Below, piece after piece: positions 45,535 to 55,878 of a stretch of DNA of 64,000 nucleotides; positions within the stretch are counted from its first letter, which is position 1; each line of letters starts with the position of its first letter. The stretch is from Myxococcales bacterium (GTDB lineage Bacteria; Myxococcota; Polyangia; Nannocystales; Nannocystaceae), in the NCBI GenBank assembly GCA_016793465.1, contig JAEUJW010000047.1, positions 124,001 through 188,000 of the forward strand, written 5' to 3'. Below the pieces are notes generated by a model, which made no database searches, was not told the origin of the DNA, and saw nothing but the letters and a program-made list of their open reading frames with translations. Both the position numbers and the translations under genes were made by a program.

Positions 45535-46875
45535 ATGCGAAGGAATCTGCGTCCTGTATCTGTCCTGGGTCTCGCGCTGGCGTGCGCGTGCACAGGCAAC
45601 GACCCCACCTCCGGCGCGGCGGACGGCCCGCACGGCGCGCCCGCGTCGACGACGAGCGCGGCGGGCCCCGGCTCAACCGGCGAGGCGAGCACGACCGGCG
45701 CGGAGGCGACGGGCGCGGGCGCGACGAGCGGCGAGGCGGCGGCGAGCGCGGGCGAGGCGAGCGCGGGCGACACGAGCACGGGCGAGCCGGGCGCGACGCC
45801 GACGCTGACGCGGGTCGGGCCGACGTTCGAGATCCCCACGCTGGCGGAGACCATGCCGAAGCGCTTCGCCGACGCGGCGCACGACCCGGTGCACGACGTC
45901 TACCTCGTGGTCAACGGCAACGCGGCGATCAGCGGGACGTTCGTCGACGCCGCCGGCGCGGCGCTGGGGACGCCGCTGGCGCTGGCCGAGACCGCGGCGT
46001 GGACGCAGGGCGTGCGGGTGGCGTTCGGCGCGACGATGTTCCTGGCGGCGTGGCACGACAACCGCGACGCGCCGGACGTCGCCAAGCTGCGCGGGCGGAT
46101 CGTCGGCTGGGACGGCGAGCCGCTGCTGGCCGGGCCGGACTTCGTGATCGGCGGCGACGGCACCTACTCCGAGATGCCGCCGGCGATCGCCTGGTCGAGC
46201 GCGTCGCAGGCGTTCCTGGTCGTCTGGCACACCGGGGCGGACCACGACATCCACGCCCAGCGGGTCGCCGGCGACGGCGCGCTGGTCGGCGGGCCGATCG
46301 CGGTGACGCAGGACGCCGACTGGCAGAGCGACGCCGGCGTGGCCTGGCACCCGCAGCGCGACGAGTGGCTGGTCGTGTACAGCCACGCCGGCGCGACCAC
46401 CGAGGTGCGCGCGCGCCGGGTCGCCGGCGACGGCGCTCTGGCCGCGCCCGCGACCACGCTGACGCTCGCGCCCGCCACGTGGCTGGCGCAGGTGGCCTAC
46501 CGGGCCGAGACCGGCGACTACCTGGCCGCGTGGTACGAGGGCAAGATGATGGCGATGCGCGTCTCGGCCGACGGCGAGCCGCTCGGCGAGCCGTTCGTGC
46601 TGGCCCCCAACTACGGCACCTACGACGGCTTCGCGGTCGCCCGCAGCCCGGTCGGCGGCGGCTTCGCGGCGGTGTTCCACGGCGACAGCGACGAGGACTT
46701 CGCGGCCGCGTTCACCGCCGACGGCGCGCAGGGCCCGGTGATCGTGGCGACCGACTCGCCCGGGGCCGACGGCCACTTCAACCCGCGCATCGCGGCGCAC
46801 TCGACCAGGCGCGAGTGGCTGGTCGTCACCTCGCTCGGGTTCTCCCGCGTGGTCGGGCAGGTGCTCGCCGAGTGA
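45535..46875 (+). CDS. Beta-propeller lipoprotein
   Basis: 446 residues: lipoprotein signal (ALAC, Cys17), Gly/Ala/Ser/Thr linker to about 90, then seven or so repeated blades with a recurring pattern of F(L)VVWH-x-G-x-D...I-x-A-Q-R-V-x-x-D-G (DPVHDVYLVVNGNAAISGTFVD, TMFLAAWHDNRDAPDVAKLRGRIVG, QAFLVVWHTGADHDIHAQRVAGDG, DEWLVVYSHAGATTEVRARRVAGDG, GDYLAAWYEGKMMAMRVSADG). No catalytic motif. Probably surface-exposed binding protein of unknown ligand. Confidence 0.82.
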   Translation: MRRNLRPVSVLGLALACACTGNDPTSGAADGPHGAPASTTSAAGPGSTGEASTTGAEATGAGATSGEAAASAGEASAGDTSTGEPGATPTLTRVGPTFEIPTLAETMPKRFADAAHDPVHDVYLVVNGNAAISGTFVDAAGAALGTPLALAETAAWTQGVRVAFGATMFLAAWHDNRDAPDVAKLRGRIVGWDGEPLLAGPDFVIGGDGTYSEMPPAIAWSSASQAFLVVWHTGADHDIHAQRVAGDGALVGGPIAVTQDADWQSDAGVAWHPQRDEWLVVYSHAGATTEVRARRVAGDGALAAPATTLTLAPATWLAQVAYRAETGDYLAAWYEGKMMAMRVSADGEPLGEPFVLAPNYGTYDGFAVARSPVGGGFAAVFHGDSDEDFAAAFTADGAQGPVIVATDSPGADGHFNPRIAAHSTRREWLVVTSLGFSRVVGQVLAE

Positions 46876-46987
46876 ACGGGCCTCGCGCGCGCGGACCGAT
46901 CTCGACGTCGGGGGTCACGATCGAGCCGCCGCGCACCAGCACGCGGACGCGGACGCGGACATGTCCGCCTGCGGGCGCGCGCCCCCG

Positions 46988-47016
46988 TTGACACCCCGGC
47001 GGGGCTGGCCTACGCA
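46988..47016 (+). promoter_or_regulatory. Promoter TTGACA-N17-TACGCA, leaderless
   Basis: A perfect TTGACA (46988-46993) is followed at exactly 17 bp by TACGCA (47011-47016), which ends 7 bp before the ATG at 47024. Confidence 0.5.
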
Positions 47017-47023
47017 TGGCTGC

Positions 47024-49024
47024 ATGCCTGCCATTCGTTGGATCTCCGCATCGTTGCTCGCACCCCTGCTCGCCTGCGGCGACGACGGGACCGGCGCCAC
47101 CGCGATGACCGACCCGGTCACCACCCAGCCGCCGCTGACCTCGAACGACACGTCGAACGGCGACGACAGCCAGGGCACCTCGCCGACCGACACCTCGGCG
47201 ACCACCGCGGGCTCCAACGACGCCACGGCCATGCCGGCGACCACGCAGATCGGCGAGACGTCCTCGACCGACACCGACCCGACCACGCTCACGACCTCGC
47301 CCGTCACCCTGACCGAGGCGTCCGAGACCACGCTCATGACGACCGACGCCTCGACGGGGTCGACCGGCGGCTCGACCACCACCGGCGGCGAGGAGTCGAG
47401 CTCGACCGGCACCACCGACCCGCCGTGCGCGCCGAACGTGTGCTCCGAGGACCTGCAGTCGATCGAGTGCGGCGGTCAGACCGTGCAGAACTGCGCGGCG
47501 GGCTCGTACTGCATCGACGCGGTGTGCACCCCGCTGAGCCCGTGCGAGGCGGCCGAGCTGCTCGAGGGCTCCGAGGGCTGTCGCTTCTGGGCGGTCAAGC
47601 AGGACCTCATCAACTCGGGCGCGTGCTTCGCGGCGTTCATCGCCAACACCTGGGACACGCCGGTCAAGATCCAGGTCGAGTACAACGGCATGGCCCTGCC
47701 GGTCGAGAACTTCGCGCGCATCCCCAGCGGTCAGGGCAACAACATCGTCTACGAGCCCTACAACGCCAACGTGGGCCTGCCGGTCGGCGAGGTGGCGGTG
47801 CTGTCGCTGTCGCGCAACCCCGGCGGCGGCCTGCCGGCGTGTCCGTCGCCGGTCGGCGTGAGCGCGGAGACCCACGTGTCGGGCACGGGCCTCGGCAAGG
47901 CGTTCCTCATCACCACCGATGTGCCGGTCTCGGCCTACCAGATGCACCCGTACGGCGGCGGCTCGGTGGCGCTGACGTCGGCCACGCTGATGCTGCCGAC
48001 GAGCGTGTGGGACACCAATTACATCGGCGCCAACGCCTACGCGCAGGGCCAGGCGGGCCAGCCGCTGATGATCTTCGTCGCCGACGAGGACGGCACGACG
48101 GTCACGCTCGACCCGAAGGTCGCGGTCAACGGCGGCAACGGGGTGCAGGGCGGGCCGGCGGGCGTGCCGATCATGTACAACCTGAGCCGCGGGCAGACCC
48201 TGCAGATCGAGCAGACGGCCGAGCTGACCGGCTCGCCGATCGCCTCGAACAAGCCGATCGGGGTGTTCGGCGGGGCGAGCTGCATGAACGTGCCGACCAA
48301 CGCGCTGTACTGCGAGGGCGCGCACCAGCAGCTCCCGCCGATCAAGGCGCTCGGCAGCGAGTACGCGGCGGTCCGCTACCGCAACCGCATCCAGGGCCAG
48401 GAGGAGTCGCCGCCGTGGCGGCTGATCGGCGCGGTCAACGGCACCAACCTGACCTGGATCCCCGGGCCGCCGCCGGGCGCGCCCAACGTGATCAACCTCG
48501 GCCAGGTCGCCGAGTTCAACGCGGCCGGCCCGTTCATCGTCACCAGCCAGGACGCCGACCACCCGTTCTACCTCGCGGGCTACATGACCGGCGGCCAGGC
48601 CTTCCAGGGCCGCGGCGACCCCGAGTGGGTCAACGTGGTGCCGCCGGCCCAGTACCTCGACAAGTACGTGTTCTTCACCGACCCCACGTACCCCGAGACG
48701 TCGCTGGTGGTCGTGCGCAACAAGGTCGACGGCGCGTTCGCCGACGTGACGCTCGGCTGCGCCGGGGTGCTCGGCGGCTGGACGGCGATCGGCGCCGACC
48801 ACGAGTACACGCGCGTCGACCTCGTGACCGGCAACTTCCAGAACGTCGGCGGCTGCTCCAACGGCCGCCACGAGATGTCGAGCGACAACCCGTTCGGCGT
48901 GACCGTGTGGGGCTGGGGCTCGATGGCGACCGGCAACAGCCCGTTCAGCCAGCACGTCTCGTACGCCTACCCGGGCGGCGCGGCGATCCGCTCGATCAAC
49001 GACGTCGAGGTGCTGCCGCAGTAG
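47024..49024 (+). CDS. IgGFc-binding-like lipoprotein (paralogue 2)
   Basis: 666 residues with the same plan as the protein at 32.8-34.8 kb: lipobox LLAC (Cys17), a Thr/Ser linker to about 130, Cys-rich motif (CSEDLQSIECGGQTVQNCAAGSYC), then the IgGFc-binding domain (CFAAFIANTWDTPVKIQVEYNG, YEPYNANVGLPVGEVAVLSLSRNPG, TDVPVSAYQMHPYGGG, DADHPFYLAGYMTGG, FFTDPTYPETSLVVVRNKVDG). Position-by-position similarity to paralogue 1 is clear throughout. Likely an adhesion-type surface protein. The start is set by the lipobox and promoter geometry. Confidence 0.9.
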   Translation: MPAIRWISASLLAPLLACGDDGTGATAMTDPVTTQPPLTSNDTSNGDDSQGTSPTDTSATTAGSNDATAMPATTQIGETSSTDTDPTTLTTSPVTLTEASETTLMTTDASTGSTGGSTTTGGEESSSTGTTDPPCAPNVCSEDLQSIECGGQTVQNCAAGSYCIDAVCTPLSPCEAAELLEGSEGCRFWAVKQDLINSGACFAAFIANTWDTPVKIQVEYNGMALPVENFARIPSGQGNNIVYEPYNANVGLPVGEVAVLSLSRNPGGGLPACPSPVGVSAETHVSGTGLGKAFLITTDVPVSAYQMHPYGGGSVALTSATLMLPTSVWDTNYIGANAYAQGQAGQPLMIFVADEDGTTVTLDPKVAVNGGNGVQGGPAGVPIMYNLSRGQTLQIEQTAELTGSPIASNKPIGVFGGASCMNVPTNALYCEGAHQQLPPIKALGSEYAAVRYRNRIQGQEESPPWRLIGAVNGTNLTWIPGPPPGAPNVINLGQVAEFNAAGPFIVTSQDADHPFYLAGYMTGGQAFQGRGDPEWVNVVPPAQYLDKYVFFTDPTYPETSLVVVRNKVDGAFADVTLGCAGVLGGWTAIGADHEYTRVDLVTGNFQNVGGCSNGRHEMSSDNPFGVTVWGWGSMATGNSPFSQHVSYAYPGGAAIRSINDVEVLPQ

Positions 49025-49051
49025 GCGGGCCGCGGGTCCGCGACGACGAGC

Positions 49052-49939
49052 TCAGGCCGCGCCGGGCTGGTCGCCGCGGGCCGCGCGCGACGACTCGAGC
49101 ACCGGCTGGCCGACGGCGCCGGGCTTGTCGGCGCCGGGCGCGTCGGCGCGGCTGGCCGCGAGGGCGCGCTGGACCGCCTGCAGCACGCGGCTCTGGACCA
49201 GGCAGCTGCGCTGACCGCCGCGGTCGGACCACCAGCGCAGGCGGACCTTCACCGACGAGTCGCCGAGCGTGTCGATGATGATGTCGGGCGCGGGGTCGGC
49301 GAGCACGCCGTCGATCTCGCGCACGGCCGCGACCACGGCGTTGCGGACGGCCTCGAGGTCGTCGCTCCTGGTCAGGGTGAGGTCGACGGAGGTGCGCAGC
49401 TTGCTGGCCGGGGCGGTGACGACCACGGCCTCGGTGAACAGGGTGGTGTTGGGGATGACGACGCGCTTGCCGTCGAAGCTGCGGATGGTGGTCGCGCGGG
49501 TCTCGATGGTCTGGACGGTGCCCTCGAAGTCGCGGACGCGGATGTCGTCGCCGATCTCGAACGGCTCGGTGACGAGGATGAGGATGCCGGCGAAGAAGTT
49601 CTGCAGGATGTCGCGGAAGGCGAAGCCGACGGCCACGGTGCCGATGCCGAGCAGCTCGATCAGGTTGCGCGCCTCGAACGAGGGGATGATGACCGAGAGG
49701 GCGATCAGCAGGCCGATCAGGATCAGCACCCAGCGGAACAGGTTGCCGAGGATGAGGCCGAGGTTGCCGTGCCGGCGCAGGCGTTTGGCCAGGCGGATCC
49801 CCCCGCGGTAGGCGGCGCGTCCGGCCAGCACGAACGCGGCGAACACCAGCCCGCCGATGATCAAGTTCGGCAGGAGCGCGAGGAAGCCGTCGAGCATGGC
49901 CTGGGTCTTCTTCCACAGGGCGTCGAGGTCGAAGTGCAT
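49052..49939 (-). CDS. MscS-family mechanosensitive channel
   Basis: 295 residues: three N-terminal helices (about 17-40, 62-85 and 90-112), the pore-lining TM3 with GIGTVAVGFAFRDILQNFFAGILIL, then the MscS beta domain (EPFEIGDDIRVRDFEGTVQTIETRATTIRSFDGKRVVIPNTTLF) and the alpha/beta C-terminal domain. Length matches E. coli MscS (286). It releases solutes on hypo-osmotic shock. It has a C-terminal Ala/Pro/Asp extension. It converges on the IgGFc-like gene. Confidence 0.94.
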   Translation of the reverse strand: MHFDLDALWKKTQAMLDGFLALLPNLIIGGLVFAAFVLAGRAAYRGGIRLAKRLRRHGNLGLILGNLFRWVLILIGLLIALSVIIPSFEARNLIELLGIGTVAVGFAFRDILQNFFAGILILVTEPFEIGDDIRVRDFEGTVQTIETRATTIRSFDGKRVVIPNTTLFTEAVVVTAPASKLRTSVDLTLTRSDDLEAVRNAVVAAVREIDGVLADPAPDIIIDTLGDSSVKVRLRWWSDRGGQRSCLVQSRVLQAVQRALAASRADAPGADKPGAVGQPVLESSRAARGDQPGAA

Positions 49940-50205
49940 CGAGCGTCCACGTAGCGCCGACGGGCGGGGCGTGCGTGCGACCGCGAGGATTCGCGGCGCG
50001 ACGCGGGCGCGGGCGGGCTCCGGGGCGGTCCGCCCGGTTCGCTGCGCAGACCGCGAGCGCGACGCGGGGACGCGGGGCGCCGCAAGCTTGTCGCGACGGC
50101 GCGGCGAAGTTCGCCTTGAACGCCGTCCGCCGGCCTTCTACGCCGGCGCCGAGGGCGCAGCCGCGCCCGCGGATCGCGTACGATGGCGGACCCGGGAGGT
50201 TGAAC

Positions 50206-51318
<1,113 letters not shown>

Positions 51319-51379
51319 AGAAGGCCGACGACCTGCGGGCCGCGGCGAGGCGAACACCTGTCCCTCGCCGCCTCGAGGC

Positions 51380-51385
51380 TATATC
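51380..51385 (+). promoter_or_regulatory. Putative -10 TATATC for rifampin phosphotransferase
   Basis: TATATC ends 7 bp before the rifamycin-associated element, so the predicted transcription start coincides with the first base of the element. No clear -35 box. Confidence 0.35.
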
Positions 51386-51392
51386 AGGCGAT

Positions 51393-51411
51393 GGGGCTTG
51401 CAGCAAGGCCC
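51393..51411 (+). promoter_or_regulatory. Rifamycin-associated element (RAE)
   Basis: GGGGCTTGCAGCAAGGCCC is an exact match to the 19-bp RAE consensus (GGGGCTTGCRGCAAGGCCC) described upstream of rifamycin-inactivating genes, mostly in actinomycetes, where it is needed for rifamycin-induced expression. It lies 25 bp upstream of the ATG of the rifampin phosphotransferase gene, exactly where expected. Confidence 0.88.
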
Positions 51412-51436
51412 GGGGTCTGCCCCAAAGTCCGTGGCC

Positions 51437-53998
51437 ATGACGAACACGAGGCGTTCTGAGGCGGTCTGGGTGCTCGATCTCGGCGAGGTCGACGCCACGC
51501 GAATTGCGGCGGTCGGAGGCAAGGGCGCGAACCTCGGCGAGCTCGCCGGGCTCCCGGGGGTCCGCGTGCCCGCGGGGTTCTGCGTGACGACGGCGGCGTT
51601 CCGGCGGTTCCTGAGCGGGGTGCCGGACGTCGCGGCGCGGCTCGCCCGGCTGGCGGCGCTGGACGACCCGGCGGCGATCCGCGAGCACAGCGGCGAGCTG
51701 CGCCGCAGCCTCGAGGCGACGGCGGTGCCGGCGGAGGTGCAGGCGGCGATCGTGCTGGCGCTGGCCGGGTCCGCCGCGGACGCGACGTGGGCCGTGCGCT
51801 CGAGCGCGACGGCCGAGGACCTGCCGGGCGCGTCGTTCGCCGGCCAGCAGGACACGTTTTTAAATGTGCGGGGCGAGGCGGTGGTGGAGCACGTGCGCCG
51901 CTGCTGGGCGTCGCTGCTGGGCGAGCGGGCGGTGGCCTACCGCGCGCAGCGCGGCTTCGATCACGGCGACGTGCACATGGGGGTCGTGGTCCAGCGCATG
52001 GTCGCCGCGCGGGCGGCGGGCGTGCTGTTCACGGCCGACCCGCTGACGGGCAACCGCGAGGTGGCGGTGATCGAGGCGGTGCACGGCCTCGGTGAGGCGC
52101 TGGTGTCGGGTGCGGCGCGCGCCGACCGCTACTCGCTGCGCGACGGGCGGATCCTCGAGCGCACGATCTCCGGCGAGGCGCCGGCGCTGACCGACGCGCA
52201 GGCGATCGAGCTCGCGCGCATCGGCCGGCGGATCGAGGCCCACTTCGGCCGGCCGCAGGACATCGAGTGGTGCCTCGACGGCGACGATCCCGGCGTTTTT
52301 AATATCGTGCAGAGTCGGGCGATCACGGCGCTGTTCCCGGCGCCGGAGGCGGCCGACGGCGGCAACCACGTCTACGTGTCGGTCGGCCACCAGCAGATGA
52401 TGACCGACGCCATGAGGCCGCTCGGGCTGTCGTTCTTCCAGGCCACCGCGGCGGGGCGGATGTTCGCGGCGGGGGGGCGGTTGTTCGTCGACGTCAGCCA
52501 GGACCTGGCCGCGCCGGAGCGGCGGGACATGATCTTGAATGTGCTCGGGCGCAACGACCCGTGGGTCAAGGAGGCGCTGGCCAGCGTGGTCGCGCGGGGG
52601 TTCATCGCGGCCTCGACCGCGGCGCCGGCGGCCCCGAGCACGGGGATGAAGGCGGCGACCCCGTTCGCCTTCTCGCAGGTCGGCGACGACCCGTCGATCG
52701 TGCCAGCGCTGATCGCCGAGGCCGAGGCCGAGCTCGACCGGCTGCGCCGCGAGATCGCGGGCAAGACCGGCGTCGAGCTGCTGGACTTCATCGTCGAGGA
52801 CCTGCAGCGCTCGCGCGAGTCGCTGGTCGCGCCGCGGAGCATGGGCGTGGTCATGGCCGGCATGGACGCCGCGGCGTGGCTCAACGAGCGCATGCTGGCG
52901 TGGCTCGGCGAGCGGAACGCCGCGGACACGCTGTCACAGTCGGTCGACCACAACGTCACCTCGGAGATGGGGCTGGCGCTGCTCGATGTGGCCGACGCGG
53001 TCCGCCCGCACCCCGCGGTGGTCGAATTCTTTAATCGTGGGGAGCTCGGCGACGACTTTTTTCGGGCGCTGGAGGGGCTCGCGGGCGGGCCGGAGGCGAG
53101 GGACGCGATCCAGAGCTTCCTCGCCAGGTACGGCATGCGCTGCGCGGGGGAGATCGACATCACGCGCGAGCGCTGGGGCGAGCGGCCGACGCTGCTGGTG
53201 CCGCTGATCCTCGGCAATGTTGAGAATTTCGGTCCGGGCGAGGCCGCGCGGAGGTTCGCGCGCGGGCGGCAGGAGGCGCTGGGCCACGCGGAGGCGCTGC
53301 TGGACCGCCTGCGTGCGCTGCCGGACGGCGAGCAGAAGGCGGCGGAGACGCGGCGGATGATCGACCGGCTGCGCAGCTTCATCGGCTATCGCGAGTATCC
53401 GAAGTACGGCAAGATGAACGCCTACGCCGTGTACAGGCAGGCGCTGCTGCGGGAGGCCGAGCAGCTCGTGCAGGCCGGCGTGGTCGGCGAGCTCGAGGAT
53501 CTCTATTATCTGCGCTTCGAGGAGCTGCGCGAGGTCGTGCGCACGCGCGTGATCGATGAGCATTTGGTGCGCCGGCGCCGGGCCGAGCACGAAATTTTCA
53601 TGCGGCTGACGCCGCCGCGGGTGATCACGTCGGAGGGGGAGGTGGTGCGCGCGCCGTACAGCCGGGCCGACCTGCCGGCGGGGGCGCTCGTCGGGCTGGC
53701 GGTCTCGGCGGGGGTCGTCGAGGGCCGCGCCCGCGTGCTGCACGACATGGCCGACGCGTCGCTCACGGCGGGCGACATCCTCGTCACCACGTTCACCGAC
53801 CCGAGCTGGACGCCGCTGTTCGTAATTATTGACGGGCTGGTGACCGAGGTCGGGGGGGTGATGACGCACGGGGCGGTGGTCGCCCGCGAGTACGGCCTGC
53901 CGGCGGTCGTGGGCGTGGAGCAGGCGACGCGGAGGATCCGCGACGGGCAGCGGATCCGCGTGCACGGGACCGACGGTTACGTCGAGCTGCTCGACTGA
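51437..53998 (+). CDS. rph: Rifampin (rifamycin) phosphotransferase
   Basis: 853 residues in the three-domain PEP-synthase-like plan of RPH. ATP-grasp N domain: VGGKGANLGELAGLPGVRVPAGFCVTT, WAVRSSATAEDLPGASFAGQQDTFLNV, GVLFTADPLTGNREV, FGRPQDIEWCL, IVQSRAIT. Central rifampin-binding domain begins with VGHQQMMTDAMRPLGLSFFQ. C-terminal swivelling domain: TFTDPSWTPLFVIIDGLVTEVGGVMTHGAVVAREYGLPAVVGV with catalytic His811, 43 residues from the end. Ordinary PEP synthase is about 790 residues and lacks the rifampin domain. It phosphorylates the ansa bridge of rifamycins using ATP, giving resistance. The RAE upstream supports the call. Many AT-only codon runs occur (51857, 52293, 53024, 53592, 53821). 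The symbol is shared with RNase PH, which this is not. Confidence 0.92.
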   Translation: MTNTRRSEAVWVLDLGEVDATRIAAVGGKGANLGELAGLPGVRVPAGFCVTTAAFRRFLSGVPDVAARLARLAALDDPAAIREHSGELRRSLEATAVPAEVQAAIVLALAGSAADATWAVRSSATAEDLPGASFAGQQDTFLNVRGEAVVEHVRRCWASLLGERAVAYRAQRGFDHGDVHMGVVVQRMVAARAAGVLFTADPLTGNREVAVIEAVHGLGEALVSGAARADRYSLRDGRILERTISGEAPALTDAQAIELARIGRRIEAHFGRPQDIEWCLDGDDPGVFNIVQSRAITALFPAPEAADGGNHVYVSVGHQQMMTDAMRPLGLSFFQATAAGRMFAAGGRLFVDVSQDLAAPERRDMILNVLGRNDPWVKEALASVVARGFIAASTAAPAAPSTGMKAATPFAFSQVGDDPSIVPALIAEAEAELDRLRREIAGKTGVELLDFIVEDLQRSRESLVAPRSMGVVMAGMDAAAWLNERMLAWLGERNAADTLSQSVDHNVTSEMGLALLDVADAVRPHPAVVEFFNRGELGDDFFRALEGLAGGPEARDAIQSFLARYGMRCAGEIDITRERWGERPTLLVPLILGNVENFGPGEAARRFARGRQEALGHAEALLDRLRALPDGEQKAAETRRMIDRLRSFIGYREYPKYGKMNAYAVYRQALLREAEQLVQAGVVGELEDLYYLRFEELREVVRTRVIDEHLVRRRRAEHEIFMRLTPPRVITSEGEVVRAPYSRADLPAGALVGLAVSAGVVEGRARVLHDMADASLTAGDILVTTFTDPSWTPLFVIIDGLVTEVGGVMTHGAVVAREYGLPAVVGVEQATRRIRDGQRIRVHGTDGYVELLD

Positions 53999-54006
53999 TC
54001 TTTTAA

Positions 54007-55842
54007 TTATGGAGCGGCCGGCGCGAGGCCGACGACGAGGCCGATGCCGTCCGCGCCCATGGTCCAGACGGCCTCGCCGCAGCGCCGCAGGGCGGCGAAG
54101 CCGTGCACGTGGAGCGGGAGCTCGCGCAGCAGGGCGCCGTCGTCGGCGCGGCGGACCTCGAGCACGCCGTCGCTGGCGCCGACGAACAGCAGGGCGCCGT
54201 CGCGGCTGAAGGCCAGGCGCGGCGAGGCGTGGCCGCCGCGCCTGGCCAGGGTCCGCGTGCGCTCGGGGCGGCCGGGCGTGCGGATGTGCAGCTGGTCGGG
54301 GCGCAGCACGCAGGCGCTGAAGCCTCGCGGGCCGAGGGCGACGGCGCCGGCGCCCGCGTTCCAGGTGAAGATCGGCTTGGGCTTTTTGGTGATGTCGTAG
54401 ACGATCGTCGCCGACTCCCAGGCGACGATCAGCTCGTCGCCGTCGTGGCCGACGGCGATGCGCCAGGGGCACTCCTTGCCGTTTACGATCTTGGCGAGCG
54501 CGCGCGACGTGCCGGCCTGGTGGAGGCCGACGTGGCCGCTGCCGCGCAGGGTGTAGGTGGCGATCGCGTAGGCCGCGTCGCCGTAGGCGACGATCTCGCG
54601 GGCGCACGACTTGATCGGGTGCGAGGCCGTCGACTCGGGGCTGCCGAACTCGCCGACGTGCACGGTGCGCGCGCGCAGGATGCTGCCGACGGGCGCGACG
54701 ACCCTGTCGCCGTCGCCGGTGATCGCGCAGTTGGTGATGTCGTCGTGGTGGGCGCGGAGCTCGTGCAGGCGGCCGGCGTCGAGGTCGACGCACTCGAGGC
54801 GGCCGTGGCCCCACTCGCGGAACACGCCGACGCGGCGGCCGCCGCGGCCGAGGCTCAGCTCCTCGGCGCCGCCGGTCCAGTCGTGCGACTCGACGGTGGC
54901 GCCGCCGATGGTGGTGACGCGCAGCACGCCCTGGGTGATCGCGTAGGAGGCGACGCGGGTGGCGGACAGCGCGGCGCACACGGTGCCGGAGCAGCGCCCG
55001 CTGCCGGTCACGTACGAGGCGAGCTCGGCGACGCGGGTCCACGAGGCGATGTCGTAGAGGCTGAAGCCGCCGCGGGGGTCGGCCGCGAGCAGGCGCTCGC
55101 CGCGGACGACCGCGTCCTCGAGGTGCTCGTCGGGCGGCAGGCGGGTGAACTGGCCGCCCTCGATGGTGTGCGTCGAGCCCGAGCCGTCGAGGTGGAGGAT
55201 GCGGCCGTCGGCGAGCAGGGCGGTGGCATCGGTGTGATCGGCGGCCCGCAGGACCGCGCCGGTGGCGGCGTCCCAGACGACGATGTAGTGGCCGTGGTCG
55301 GCGGCGACGCCGATGTAGCGCCCGTCGTCGGACAGCAGCGCGCGGTCGGGGGGGCGCTTCGACCACACGGTGGCGAGCCAGGCCGGGTCGACGAGGTACT
55401 CGCGGGCGGAGCCGTCGGCGGCGTCGAGCAGGGTGACGCCGCGGTCGTGGGGCACGGCGAGGCGGGTGCCTGCGGCGATCGAGCGGTGATTAAAGGTCTG
55501 GGCGATGGCGGCGAGCGGGGCGGCGAGCGGCTCGCCGAACGCGGCCAGGAAGATCGCGTCGCCGGTGATGACCCACAGGCGCTCGCCGCACGGGTGAACG
55601 GCGTGGATGTCGCGATCGGGCAGCCAGCGGCCGGTCTCGGCCGTGGTCGCGGGGTCGAGGCGGAGCACGCCGCGGCCGGCGAGCGCGAGCAGGTCCCCGC
55701 GGTGGTCGAAGTGCAGCTGGCGGATCTCGCCGCGGAACAGCGTGCCGATCGCGCCGAGCTCGTCGACCCGCGCGGGCTGCATGGGCGCCGATTCGGTCGT
55801 ACCGACGAAGTGGACGGGGCGGGGCGCGGTCAGCTCGAACAT
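54007..55842 (-). CDS. Cytosolic WD40-like beta-propeller protein
   Basis: 611 residues without signal peptide or membrane helix. Repeated strands resemble WD40/quinoprotein blades (LHFDHRGDLLALAGRGVLRLDPATT, LLSDDGRYIGVAADHGHYIVVWDAATGAVL, CAITGDGDRVVAPVGSILRARTV, LAFSRDGALLFVGASDGVLEVRRADDGALL), suggesting one or two propellers. No catalytic motif. It would act as an interaction platform. It converges on the rph gene with an 8-bp AT-rich gap; a functional link is not implied. Confidence 0.78.
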   Translation of the reverse strand: MFELTAPRPVHFVGTTESAPMQPARVDELGAIGTLFRGEIRQLHFDHRGDLLALAGRGVLRLDPATTAETGRWLPDRDIHAVHPCGERLWVITGDAIFLAAFGEPLAAPLAAIAQTFNHRSIAAGTRLAVPHDRGVTLLDAADGSAREYLVDPAWLATVWSKRPPDRALLSDDGRYIGVAADHGHYIVVWDAATGAVLRAADHTDATALLADGRILHLDGSGSTHTIEGGQFTRLPPDEHLEDAVVRGERLLAADPRGGFSLYDIASWTRVAELASYVTGSGRCSGTVCAALSATRVASYAITQGVLRVTTIGGATVESHDWTGGAEELSLGRGGRRVGVFREWGHGRLECVDLDAGRLHELRAHHDDITNCAITGDGDRVVAPVGSILRARTVHVGEFGSPESTASHPIKSCAREIVAYGDAAYAIATYTLRGSGHVGLHQAGTSRALAKIVNGKECPWRIAVGHDGDELIVAWESATIVYDITKKPKPIFTWNAGAGAVALGPRGFSACVLRPDQLHIRTPGRPERTRTLARRGGHASPRLAFSRDGALLFVGASDGVLEVRRADDGALLRELPLHVHGFAALRRCGEAVWTMGADGIGLVVGLAPAAP

Positions 55843-55878
55843 CGACGACGCGATCTTGTACCCGCGTCCGCGCCGAGA

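Noticed and set aside
51437..53998. Phosphoenolpyruvate synthase call for the large PEP-utilising protein
   Set aside because: Length, the VGHQQMMTDAMRPLG opening of the central domain, the His position near the C terminus and the RAE upstream all fit rifampin phosphotransferase better.
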